Source: Rhipicephalus microplus | Taxonomy: Eukaryota; Arthropoda; Arachnida; Ixodida; Ixodidae | Direction: 5' to 3' | Assembly (NCBI RefSeq): GCF_043290135.1 | Contig: NC_134704.1 | Coordinates: 25,662,501 to 25,726,500 of the forward strand | Length of the DNA stretch: 64,000 nt | Part shown: positions 12,850 through 23,118 of the stretch, in pieces | How positions within the stretch are numbered: position 1 is the stretch's first letter | How the letters are laid out: the number at the start of each line of letters is the position of its first letter | Notes under the pieces: generated by a model | Told to the model about the DNA's origin: nothing | The model's database searches: none | What the model saw: the letters and a program-made list of their open reading frames with translations, nothing else | Position numbers and translations under genes: made by a program

Positions 12850-13588
12850 ATGAAGTTAATTGTTTGCACAACAAGAAGATAAGATATGGTTGGTGCTAAT
12901 TTTATGAGCCCTATATCGCCAAAATATCCCGGACACGTATGAAACGTCTCGCAGGTGTTAGAAAACGACAAACAAAATTGGGTGGTTGACCTTTCGAGAC
13001 TTAAAAAATGTGGTGTTCTCTTTAACAGCACTAATGCGAAACTACAAAATAAATATATTCGAAATACACATTCCTGCTGCAATCTAAGACCAATGGCACA
13101 ATATATATAAACCTAAATGTTGGGTGAGAGTACTTTCGCTTATGACACAAAACACCTATATGTTTGTGGGTTGAACTTCGCCCAGTGGGTGAGCACTGCA
13201 AGCTTCGTGCACGCACTCATGTACTTAGCGCCGTGCTGAGTTTCAGGAAACACACTCCTCCCTGCGACAAGCTGAGATCAATGCAGTGTATTTATAGTAA
13301 GATAGGCCTTCTGCATGCTGGCCAATGGCGTTACCCGTGACGCTGCGTTCCGCAACGCTGGGCGCTTAATTGCGAGGCTTGAAGTTTCTTATAATGAACG
13401 CAGACACGACGCCTTTGGCATGACGCGCATGTCGATGATTACGGGGCTGTTTTAAATGCATGTAGGTGCCTGCACATGTCATTAGCTACCGCACACACAC
13501 AAACATTAATTTATATATTCTAATTGGCCAATTAAGTACGTTGTTCCTCGGGCCTGTGATGCTGGCTATCCCTCACGTTATTTTTCAC
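12850..13588. other. Intergenic, nothing recognised
   Basis: AT-rich DNA between the GC-rich promoter region and the LINE insertion at 13603. No gene, tRNA or clear repeat was seen. Confidence 0.4.
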
Positions 13589-13602
13589 AAACACATGCAC
13601 TT

Positions 13603-14185
13603 CATCATCATCATCATCAGCCTGACTACGTCCACTGCAGGACAAAGGCCTTTCCCATGTTCCGCCAGTTAACCCGGTCCTGTGCTTGCTGCTGCCAATT
13701 TATACCCGCAAACTTATTAATCTCATCTGCCCACCTAACCTTCTGTCTCCCCCTAACCCGCTTCCCTTCTCTGGGAATCCAGTTAGTTACCCTTAATGAC
13801 CAGCGGTTATCCTGTCTACGCGCTACATGCCTGGCCCATGTCCATTTCCTCTTCTTTATTTCAACTATGATATTCTTAACCCCCGTTTGTCCCCTAATCC
13901 ACTCTGCTCTCTTCTTGTCTACTTAGGGCAGGTAATAACCGCAGAGCCTAACCACGAGATTGAAGTAACTAGAAGAATAAGAATTGGGTGGAGCACATTC
14001 GGCAAGCACTCTCAAATTATAACAGGTATATTGCCACTATCCCTCAAGAGGAAGGTATATAACAGCTGTATCTTGCCGGTACTTAGCTACAGAGCAGAAA
14101 TCTGGAGACTTACAAAGAGGGTTCAGCTTAAATTGAGGACGACGCAGTGAGCAATGGAAAGAAAAATGGTAGGTGTAACCTTAAG
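13603..14185 (-). mobile_element. RTE-like LINE 3' fragment with 5' inversion
   Basis: The part at 13603-13925, read on minus, encodes the C-terminal tail of an endonuclease/reverse-transcriptase (motifs KKRKWTWARHVARR and VRWADEINKFAG) and ends in a GAT-repeat tail, as RTE-type LINEs do. The part at 13926-14185, read on plus, encodes the segment that normally comes just before it (WSTFGKHSQ, LKRKVYNSCILPVLSYRAE, AMERKM). So the 5' piece is inverted relative to the 3' piece. A perfect 14-bp duplication, AAACACATGCACTT, flanks the whole at 13589-13602 and 14186-14199, so this was one insertion event. Both parts carry stops and the element is 5'-truncated and dead. The clade name is an inference from the protein motifs. 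Confidence 0.8.
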
Positions 14186-14199
14186 AAACACATGCACTT

Positions 14200-16600
14200 G
14201 GCGTGACGCAAAGAAAGCGTAAATAAATTCACTGACCGAAAAGTCTAGAAGAGGGTCTCATGATTGGAAGGGTCTATAACCGTTAATATGAACATTGTAG
14301 TTTTTACGAACTGAGCCGTAAAAGATTTTGGTGTACGCAGAAAACTACAGGTGGGTATGTGCCACAGAAATCGCGCACGTCCCACTATCGAGTACAGCCG
14401 GTGGTGATATGCAATACGTGCAATACATGGTAGAGATAGAGGGGAGAATGATGAAAATAAAGACGAAAAAATGAAAATGAAGGCTGCGGATACATCAAAA
14501 GCTAAAAAATAGATACAAAGAAACTTGCAAAAAAACACAAGATAAAACTTTGAGCAAGACCGATGGAGAAATAATCAGAAACAAGCAAAAAGATCGCAAG
14601 CAAGATAGAAAGGCGGAGCAAGGGAGAGATAAAGAAAAAAACAGACACAAAAAATAGATAGAAAAAAAGAGCAAGACAGAGAAATAAACAGAAACAAAGG
14701 AAGATATGACTTGATGCATCAAGAAAAACAAATAGAGAAAGGCGCAAATAGAAAGCAACATGAGCAAAAAAACAGATGCAAGAAGAAGACAAAAAAAAAA
14801 CTAAAGAGAAACGGAATAAGTTGTGACTAAAAATATGCTTGCACCACTACATGTTTTGCATTAAGAAGGCACTGAAAATTGTGTCAAGTGTATTTACGTA
14901 CCATATTTACTGCAGGTTTATTGATTGAGCTATCAAAAACAAAAAAGGCTGATTTATTACGAATGGGCATGTTAGTATGATTTCATTGAGATTAATTTTC
15001 ATTTAATTGTCAGATTTTATTGCACAAGCTATATAATTTAGAAAATGGCTTGCGCAAATGGGCTCCAATATTCTTATGACAGCGCCTATGGCTGAAAGGA
15101 TAATCATAGAACATCTAATTAATTTATAAATATAATTAAGGCGCAATCGTGAGCATAAATACAAAAGGTATAGACGCCCACTGGCGTTAAGGATGAGAGT
15201 TGGGGTCCTCCTTGTGTTCGCGCATGGTGGGGACGCCTGTTTGTTTTGTTGTACGTGTTTAGATGTATAGTCAATGCCCCTCAGCTGTGAAAACTTTTAT
15301 CGAAATTGCAACTGAGCCGGATTAGATCATTTTTTTTAAAGCATGACGTACACTTTACAAAGATAAAAAATAAAAACCATACAGCTGAAACTCGATTAAA
15401 TGAAGTGGTGAAGACACTCGAACTATTTCGTTAAATAAAGAATTTCGTAAAATTGAGAAAGTGATTTTTCATTCTACCGAACTTGTAACGTAGCGACACC
15501 CAAAAGCTACCGCAGCACTGTTTATGTCGGCGATGCATTCCTGCGCGCCCGATAAGTCTGCGATTGAAGGAGGAATTTTTTGCGGGGGAAGGGGTAAAGG
15601 ATTTGTTGAACGTCTTGAAAAACACCCATATTTTATTATTTGTCCCCGGTAAAACACCCCTTTCATTCAAATTTCGGAGGGAAAAAGCCTAGCCCCCCCC
15701 CCCCCCCCCCCCACACACACCGCAGGGTGGCCTAGACATACGGGACACTATGTCCGAATGTCCGAGCGATGCCCTGCAGTCAGGCCACGTGAGGTTATGA
15801 CCAGCTACTGATATGCGAGGACGCGGAGAACGATTGCACCGAGCGTTTGGCGAAGCCGATCAAAGAAAGATTGGAAGTGACGATCAGTGCTATTTGTCTC
15901 GGAATTATGAAATAACCAGTCTCCACTGGCACCATCCGGTACGTAAGAACGCAACCTGCTTCCGAGTCCGTTGTGCCGTGCATTGGTGCGGAACGCAACC
16001 TCGTCAAAGCAAACTTAAGGCCGTTACTGCGGCACGTAGATCTTTTAACAAGAAAAAAATAAACAAATTTCGTATTGCTTTTTCTCTAAATTTTACCCTA
16101 TTTTGTGCACTTAACGTGTTATGGTGTGCACACTCGAAGGAGAACCCTACTCGGTCAAAACAAGAAGGAAGTCACGACTTTTTTTGCTGGGATATTTCAG
16201 CGAAAACCTTCGTTAAAACTGATTTGGTGGCCAAAATAGCTGATGGCAACATTAAAAGTCGCGGGTTTTCACGGCGAATGGAAATGTCTTCGTTATTTAT
16301 GGGGAACTTTGCGAAATCGTATTTGATCTGATCGATGTCTAGTTGTATTCGTAAAAAACAATATGGACGTCATGCCAAGATGTTCGCCCCCTTTGAGATA
16401 TCTCTGGATATGCGACCTGTGTCCCGTGGTTACTGCGTCGAAACGCCGTAGTCGGCAGAACAGATTCTGTCCTCGACTCGCGTGCGTTACCCCCGTCTTC
16501 AAGAACGCCCCTTCACTCAACGCTCCACCTTCACTTGATAGATGGATGGATGGATGGATGGACATGGCTGTACCCTTTAGATTGGGCGGTGGCTAGCGCC
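14200..16600. other. Repeat-rich intergenic DNA, no gene seen
   Basis: 14440-14820 is a strongly purine-biased, A-rich stretch with loose 'agaaacaaa' and 'agataga' repeats; it makes long pyrimidine-coded frames on minus that are not genes. 15693-15712 is a run of 20 C followed by CA repeats. The 172-codon plus frame at 15813-16331 has no recognisable domain, and I treat it as chance. Confidence 0.4.
16538..16563 (+). repeat. GATG microsatellite
   Basis: About six tandem copies of a GATG unit, part of the wider gatagatggatgg run. Confidence 0.7.
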
Positions 16601-16633
16601 ACTAAGCCGTAATACTTAATAAACCCAATTACC

Positions 16634-16667
16634 CATCGGCTTTCTCAATGGCTTGAGAAAGCCGATG
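16634..16667. repeat. Perfect 15-bp hairpin with 4-base loop
   Basis: CATCGGCTTTCTCAA at 16634-16648 is followed after TGGC by its exact reverse complement at 16653-16667. No T-run terminator context or mobile-element ends are seen around it. Confidence 0.8.
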
Positions 16668-17270
16668 AAAGCGCCATCTCTAGACAGGGAAAATCACTGC
16701 ATATTAGGGAGAATTTGTTGCTATTGTTGAGTAGCGCAGCGTCATTTTCAGCCGAGCAGCGGCGCAGTGTGCAACTCTGTCAAGTGAAGGGTGAAAGTCG
16801 AGTCGAGGAGCGTTTGTGAATACGGGGGTTAGTGTATAAGCGATGAGAGGCGCCGCGTTACGCCCGATCGAGCGCCTTCAGAGGGGACGACCTTGGCGTC
16901 ACCGACAGGCCGTGCGTTGGACCGAAACCGCACACGGGCGACCCCGGCGTGCGCCCTTAATTGTTCTCCGATTTCGCGGTCTTTCTGAGCGGCTCGCTGA
17001 CACGGAAGCACCCGTCACGCGGAGGCGCGACAGTCGCGCCTCTACGCGGACAGGTTTCCCGTGATGTTTGCCGTGGCTACTCCGGCGGACGCCTCGCCAC
17101 GCGCTCAGCTCTTACCTCTGTTCCAATAAAACCGTTCTGCTTGCATTACGCGAGGACCACAAATCTGTCCGCGTATTTCCGTGACCCATAACAGGCAGCT
17201 ACACGAACCAAGTGGTGCAGGCAGGGGTGGGGGAGCGGGAGGCTGGGGAAGTTCATACCCCCATTCCCTC
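16668..17270. other. GC-rich intergenic stretch, no gene seen
   Basis: Locally GC-rich from about 16.8 to 17.1 kb and ending in CCAATAAAACCG near 17120. The layout faintly resembles the end of an LTR, but neither a matching partner nor a target duplication was found. Confidence 0.3.
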
Positions 17271-17295
17271 CAAAAATGTTTCACCTATGCAGGCG

Positions 17296-17745
17296 TACAA
17301 GCACACACGCGAACATACATAACGTAAGGTTGATTCCTCCCCGAAAAAAAAAAAAGTATTCCGGCGACGCCTCTGCCTCGCAGAGGCGCAGCCGGAATAC
17401 TTTAGAGCCACCAATCTTGCCTTTCTTGTACGGGATGATACCATCCAGAATTTTTTTCGGGGAACGTTCAACCATACTTTGTGTACGTTGGTGCATGCAT
17501 ATGTATATACATATTCCACCCCCCACCCCCCGAATATTTTTAGTTTTGCCTGTATGAGGCAGAGGCGTAGCCAGAATACTATATAGCCAATCTTGCTTTT
17601 GTTGTACAGGATGATACCATCCAGAATTTTTTTTTCGGGGAACGTTCAACCACACTTTATGTACGTTCGTGCATGCATATGTATATACATATTCCCCCCC
17701 CCCCCCGAATATTTTTAGTTTTGCCTGTATGAGGCAGAGGCGTAG
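17296..17745. repeat. Tandem and inverted repeat cluster, period about 177 bp
   Basis: CAGAGGCG starts at 17381, 17560 and 17735, and the material between is repeated with small changes: GGATGATACCATCCAGAA, GGGGAACGTTCAACCA, and GCATGCATATGTATATACAT followed by a C run. The left edge (17296-17380) is partly an inverted copy, so 17355-17400 folds back on itself around CAGAGGC/GCCTCTG. No coding content. It looks like a local duplication of an interspersed repeat. Confidence 0.7.
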
Positions 17746-17963
17746 CCGAGTACTATTCGGCTGCTGACCCGCAGGTCGCGGGTTCAAATCCCGGCTGCGG
17801 CGGCTGCATTTCCGATGGAGGCGGAAATGTCGTAGGCCCGTGTGCTCAGATTTGGGTGCACGTTAAAGAACCCCAGGTGGTCAAAATTTCCGGAGCCCTC
17901 CACTACGGCGTCTCTCATAATCATATGGTGGTTTTGAGACGTTAAACCCCACAAATCAATCAT
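17746..17963 (+). mobile_element. tRNA-derived SINE (Ruka-like), copy 1, 5'-truncated
   Basis: It contains the pol III B-box-like GGTTCAAATCC, the family body (GCACGTTAAAGAACCCCAGG, ATCATATGGTGGTTTTGAGA) and the ACAAATCAATCA tail. The tRNA-like 5' half with the A box is mostly missing where it abuts the tandem repeat. Confidence 0.85.
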
Positions 17964-18440
17964 AACCTGCACGCGTCAACCGCGATGGGTATGAGTGAAC
18001 GTTCAGGAAACAGTGCGCGTCCCCACGCAACCACTGTGTCACCGCGTTTGTTTTTTTCCTCTTGCATTCCTCAAATGCGTCACGTTCTGCGTGCAGTGGA
18101 AGTGCAACACTGGCGGCGTCAGCTACGGGCCCTCGCTTAAATGGTTACATAGGTGCATCCTCCATTGTTTCCCCTGTGTGGACGCCACACGCCTATTGTA
18201 GTTTGCGTTAATGTGTAATAACGCGTTGCGTTTATAACCTCAAAAATATTCTCATAAGCGGCGAAAGAGAAAAAATAATCTGCAGTAACTATTTCTGGGA
18301 TGACATGAAACTGTCTGGATGTTCAAGTCTGGATCGTCGTAATTGGGCTCTGCTAAGAATGCCTGGACATTATTAGCAGGAGTCGTTTTGCAGTCAGTGC
18401 TAGTGCACGCAGAAGATAAGATGTTGCCGATGGTATATAG
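17964..18440. other. Intergenic, nothing recognised
   Basis: Unique-looking DNA between a SINE and the first AT microsatellite. Short frames only. Confidence 0.35.
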
Positions 18441-18447
18441 CATGTTC

Positions 18448-18657
<210 letters not shown>

Positions 18658-18690
18658 TTTTACTTCCGGGTCCTATGTTAGCACTTCATT

Positions 18691-18692
<2 letters not shown>

Positions 18693-18736
<44 letters not shown>
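18693..18736. repeat. (AT)n microsatellite
   Basis: About 22 tandem AT dinucleotides. Confidence 0.95.
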
Positions 18737-18739
<3 letters not shown>

Positions 18740-18881
18740 AATGATATTAAATAGTGGGGCTCAGGCAAGGGCGCAGGCAGGGTTACGGAAGCGGAGGAAG
18801 AGGAAGCAGAATAAGAACAGCCGGCCTGCAGCAAAGGCGTTGTCTCTTATTTCTCGTCGCTACAATGGCGGCGAGAAATAA

Positions 18882-18884
18882 GAA

Positions 18885-18961
<77 letters not shown>
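18882..18961. repeat. (AT)n microsatellite, about 80 bp
   Basis: AT dinucleotides with one imperfection at the left end (aaatatataaatatat). Confidence 0.95.
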
Positions 18962-18965
<4 letters not shown>

Positions 18966-20715
18966 ACGCCGTTGTGTGTGGAGAAATGACGCTCACGTTA
19001 ACCCAGCTTTTAAGTGAAGCGGCGAGCCTGGTCACGAGCGTGAGCTGTAGTTCAAGGACGCATTCGAAGGGTAACACACAGGGGCGAAGCCTCAAGAACA
19101 GAGCTGTTGGGCTCCCGTACACTTTCGTTCTATTGAATTCTCAACGCTTTATTTAGTTGTTCGCCGGCCACACCCAAGGAGTGCACATAAGAACGCAAGC
19201 TGCCCGGTAGCCCTATAGTACTAAAACTGTGTAATAGAGAATTCTAGTGCCGAGCTCCCCGAGGAGTTTCGGTAGCCCTTGCTGTTTTGCGGCGCAGCTT
19301 GTGAACGATCAAACGCAACAACGTGGTATACAATGAACGCAGCACAGCGACTCACATACGCACGCCCTTGCGTTCTTTTGTATTCTCCGGGGATGTGGTT
19401 GGGAGTAGAGTTACTGTATATGCTACCTTTATATGCTACCTAAAGGTAGCATATACAGTCACCCTAGTTGGGAGTGCAAAGGAACGCAATAGCGTGCGTA
19501 CGCAAGCTACTCCGGGTCCCCGGCACTAACAGCAAGTTGTTCGTGCTGGGAAAGCCACCGATGATAGACTCCGCGTTCTCTTGTGCTATCCCCGCGCTTT
19601 CTAGATTCGCCAGCCGCCCCAGATTAGGAAGGGCACAGTTGCACAAGCCGCTTGGGACCTCCGGCTCTGAAACTCTGTAAAGTTTCGCGGACTTGCGCGC
19701 GCCGTGCCGCCCACGGCAAGGAGCGATGTCTTCACGGTCGGTCGCCAGTTGACCGAGTGCAGGCGGCTGCAGCCAGCCGCAGTGGGAAGGACGGGGGGAC
19801 CTGCGATGCGCGGCGATATCGAGAGAAAGCGCGAGCCGTGCCCCGGTTGTTGACTCCTCTCGTCGGCGCGGTCATCCGGCCCTCGAGCAGCGCCACGTCG
19901 CCGCCGATGCGGGACTTGCTGGATGGCCTCCTCTAATAGCCGCTGTGTGCCGCTACATGCCCTTACCGAGAACCGCGCGCCCCTCGTAAATGCCTCGTCT
20001 GTGCCGTTATTTATGAAAGGACGCGCACGGAATAAATACCTGTATGTCTTGTACCTGCACCGACTGACCTGACCTGACCTCAACCGCGGAACAGCCATAG
20101 ACTATATGATACTCATTCTTTTTCTGTTTCGAGGGTAATACGACCAGCCTGTATTAATCGTCCATTGGGTCGATTAGACGTGGGAAAACGAATTATCAGG
20201 AACACAAAGAGGGCCGCCATCGTTCGCTCACCATAAATCGGAGCCCTGCTCAGAGCCACAGGGAATGGGGAATAAAAGAATAGACGAGGTATAGAGCCAA
20301 TTTTGCATTTCTCCAAAGGCTGGGCTGTAGTATGGGGCCTTATAACGTTAACAGTTTTAGCGTAAGAATTGGCAATGAGAGGACATCTGCCTAAACTGAT
20401 GGCCGGAAGATAACTTCTATATGTCAATGTTCAATACAACTGCGTGGTGCCATGATTCGGTTAACAGAACTGGCCAACCGACCCATTGCTGCATTGTCCT
20501 ATATTGATTGTGTAAAGATCGAAGATGCATCCTTGGGATTATCTGACGTTTAGGTCACGTGAACAGATGTTTAGATCTTTTAATTTTTATTGCATACGTT
20601 CCCCACTTATCTATACCCCACTCACACAGAAAAAGTTCCACTTCCGGCTGGATTATTACTGAACCTTTCCAGCTAAGGGTTACATCTAAATAATCCAGCT
20701 GTAAAATTGAACCTT
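18962..20715. other. Intergenic DNA with a GC-rich LTR-like block, no gene seen
   Basis: 19.5-20.1 kb is GC-rich and ends with GGAATAAATACC and then repeats of TGACC, a layout like the 3' part of an LTR. No second copy or target duplication was found in the window. A hairpin at 19413-19459 is listed separately. Confidence 0.3.
19413..19459. repeat. Perfect 19-bp hairpin with 9-base loop
   Basis: ACTGTATATGCTACCTTTA at 19413-19431 is exactly reverse-complemented at 19441-19459. The loop TATGCTACC repeats part of the arm. Confidence 0.85.
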
Positions 20716-20965
20716 GCCCCACCGTGGTGGTCTACTGGCTAAGGTACTCGGTTGCTGACCCGCAGGTCGCGGGATCGTATCCCGGCTGCAGCGGCTGCAT
20801 TTCCGATGGAGGCGGAAATGTTGTAGGCCCGTGTGCTCAGATTTGGGCGCACGTTAAAGAACCCCAGGTGGTCAAAATTTCCGGAGCCCTCCACTACGGC
20901 GTCTCTCATAATCATATGGTGGTTTTGGGACGTTGAACCCCACAAATCAATCAAATCAATCAAAT
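20716..20965 (+). mobile_element. tRNA-derived SINE (Ruka-like), copy 2, full length
   Basis: It starts GCCCCACCGTGGTGG, has an A-box-like TACTGGCTAAGGTACT and a B-box-like region after CCCGCAGGTCGCGGG, the full family body, and a tail of ATCAA repeats. AAATTGAAC before it and AAATTTAAC after it look like an imperfect target duplication. It is the best reference copy in the window. Confidence 0.9.
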
Positions 20966-21753
20966 TTAACTTTTTTTTTTTGGGGGGGGGGAGGGCAGTT
21001 GGGCTTCCTTGAGAATTAATAATGAGATGATGCACACGAGACAGAAACGTCGGTGCAGCTAAACACGGGCCTATTGTGATATTAATGTACAATGAAGACA
21101 ACCTATACGCACGGTGTACACACACACACCGGTTCGGGGATCCAAACCGAAGTTAGTCATAAAATGAATCCCAGAGAATGCCCTTATAGCCAATAAGATA
21201 ACGCCAAATGACGACGTCTATTCGCATGGATTTTCTCTCAAAACACGTTCTCTCCGTGGTTCTTGAATGATAAAAGCGCGCGTGAAATCTCTGTGCGCGT
21301 TTCCCAAGACATTCGCGAGGAAAGCGGGCCGGTGAGCAACCGCTAGGACGTTCGCGTTTCGTCGGCATGCAATGCACGATGATGGCGACTTTCGAAACAG
21401 CTCAACAGCGTAGCATTAAGGGCGTCCCTGACAACAGAGAGTGGCGACTAGTGGTGAAGTAAGCAAGCTTGAGAACTGCGCGGCGTGCGTCACGGTATTT
21501 TCTTCCTTTTTTTTTTTACTGCCCTCCGTTAAAAAAAATAAATAAACCTGGTCGCGGCGTTGTCCCACTTTCTAGCGACCGAGGCGAGTAGAGTGGATCG
21601 GCAGATTACGTATGTGCTTTAAGTGCGCGTGTTTGTAAACAAATGACGCACTTTTGTAACGAACGAACAACATCCCTGCGCAGCTGGTCGTGCCAAGTAG
21701 GAGGCAACAAGTAATTCAGCCCCATCATACATTGACATAAGAGGTAGGGGGTT
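20966..21753. other. Intergenic, nothing recognised
   Basis: Contains a T run followed by a G run near 20970-20990 and CpG-containing patches near 21.2-21.5 kb. No gene was seen. Confidence 0.35.
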
Positions 21754-21767
21754 TGGGATGTAAAAAC

Positions 21768-22022
21768 ATCAATTGATTGATTGATATGTGGGGTTTAAAG
21801 TCTCAAAACCACCATATGATTATGAGAGATACCGTAGCAGAGGGCTCCGGAAATTTCGACCACCTGTTTTTTTTTATATATAACGTGCACCCAAATCTGA
21901 GCGCACGGGCCTACAGCATTTTCACCTCAATCGAAAATGCAGCCGCACCGCAGCGGAGATTCGATCCCGCGACGTGCGGGTCAGCAGCCGAGTACCTTAG
22001 CCACTAGACCACTGCGGCGGGG
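21768..22022 (-). mobile_element. tRNA-derived SINE (Ruka-like), copy 3
   Basis: Full length on minus, from the ATTGATTGATT tail at 21770 to the CCGCAGTGG head near 22020. It is flanked by an exact 14-bp target duplication, TGGGATGTAAAAAC, at 21754-21767 and 22023-22036. Confidence 0.9.
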
Positions 22023-22036
22023 TGGGATGTAAAAAC

Positions 22037-22830
22037 TGTGCCAAAAAAAAATTGAATTAAAAGGAAGAAAGAAATAAAAACAACGCAAAGAAGAGAAAAA
22101 AAGAGAAAAAAGACAACCGAGAATTAAATAATACACAACACAGGCGCTTGTAGTGCAGTCTAATTTCTTTCAGTGTCTGTTTTGCGTCATCCATAGTCCT
22201 CTCTTTCTTTTTTGCTGTTTTTACATCCCAAGCATGAACCACCAAATAGCCCAAATTTCTCTTCTAGGGAAGGGGCGATGCGACGTGGGGGGGGGGGGGG
22301 GGGATGCGAAGTCAGTCCCGTACATTGACATAATAAGGACGGAGAACAATTCCACGCTTCTGCCACACCTCCAACTAAGCGCTACCTTGGCGTCATTATC
22401 TGTTAGCTTCATTAGATTGCATCCTTGAGCGTGCACAGCATTCCCCTTCAGGGGGAGGTTCGTCGATCCATTTCTATGTTTTGTTCAAGCGTAATGTCGG
22501 GTCTTTGATTTCGCCTGCACAATACTTTTCTTCGTTACTGCAGAGCAAAATCTCGAATTTGCATGCTAAGGTGGTGACATGCTTCCGTAATGGAATGAAA
22601 CCACAGCGTTCACAGTGCTCAGGAATACCAAAAGAGCTGATGTACTGTACAAACATGCATTTTCGAATTCAAATATACCGCCACCGCTTATTGGCCAAGA
22701 GCGAAACTGATATTTTAGAAGAAGCTTTAGCTAAAGTTACCAAGAAAAATGCTAGTAAACTTATCAGCGTGCTTTCAAAACAAATTACACTGCAAAACAT
22801 GTAAATTCTGCACTCAAGTACCCATTTTGA
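22037..22830. other. Intergenic DNA upstream of MED24, no gene seen
   Basis: A purine-rich stretch at 22050-22130 and a run of 17 G at 22287-22303. The plus frame of 107 codons at 22481-22804 has no recognisable domain. Confidence 0.35.
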
Positions 22831-22902
22831 TTTTACCGATGTCAGCTTGGCTCGCAAGCCATTCGAGAGCTGCTCGCAACTTCAAGCGCTCCATCGGTAA
22901 AC

Positions 22903-22911
22903 AAGATGGCG
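22903..22911 (+). promoter_or_regulatory. AAGATGGCG motif in the MED24 promoter region
   Basis: AAGATGGCG matches the core of the YY1-type promoter motif found near start sites of many TATA-less housekeeping genes. It lies about 210 bases before the MED24 start codon. The start site itself is not known. Confidence 0.4.
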
Positions 22912-23118
22912 CGCTGAAGTGTTGTTGATGTTCCAGGTGCGCAGTGCAAATCTAGCTTTGTCTTTATTCTGAAGGTCGGCTCATTTGCATAAACACGACG
23001 CGTGTGCGGTTTCCAATGTAACGGCTATCTCGGTGCCCGAGATAAATGTATTAGATACTCGTAGTGGCAGCGTGACTCGAGTGCGAGCTTGCGGTACCGG
23101 TCACCAGCTGGCTTCACC

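Noticed and set aside
12321..12899. 192-codon plus-strand frame
   Set aside because: It sits in the GC-rich upstream region of the SH3BGR-like gene, with arginine-rich composition from CpG content, no domain and no splice context.
14245..14792. Overlapping minus-strand frames of about 90-97 codons, Phe/Leu/Ser-rich
   Set aside because: They come from an A- and purine-rich low-complexity stretch and look like membrane proteins only by composition.
15813..16331. 172-codon plus-strand frame
   Set aside because: No recognisable domain, poor start context and repeat-rich surroundings. It could be a degraded mobile-element fragment, but nothing supports that.
19538..20097. Possible solo LTR (TGTT...GGAACA with AATAAA)
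   Set aside because: No second copy in the window and the flanking bases do not form a duplication.
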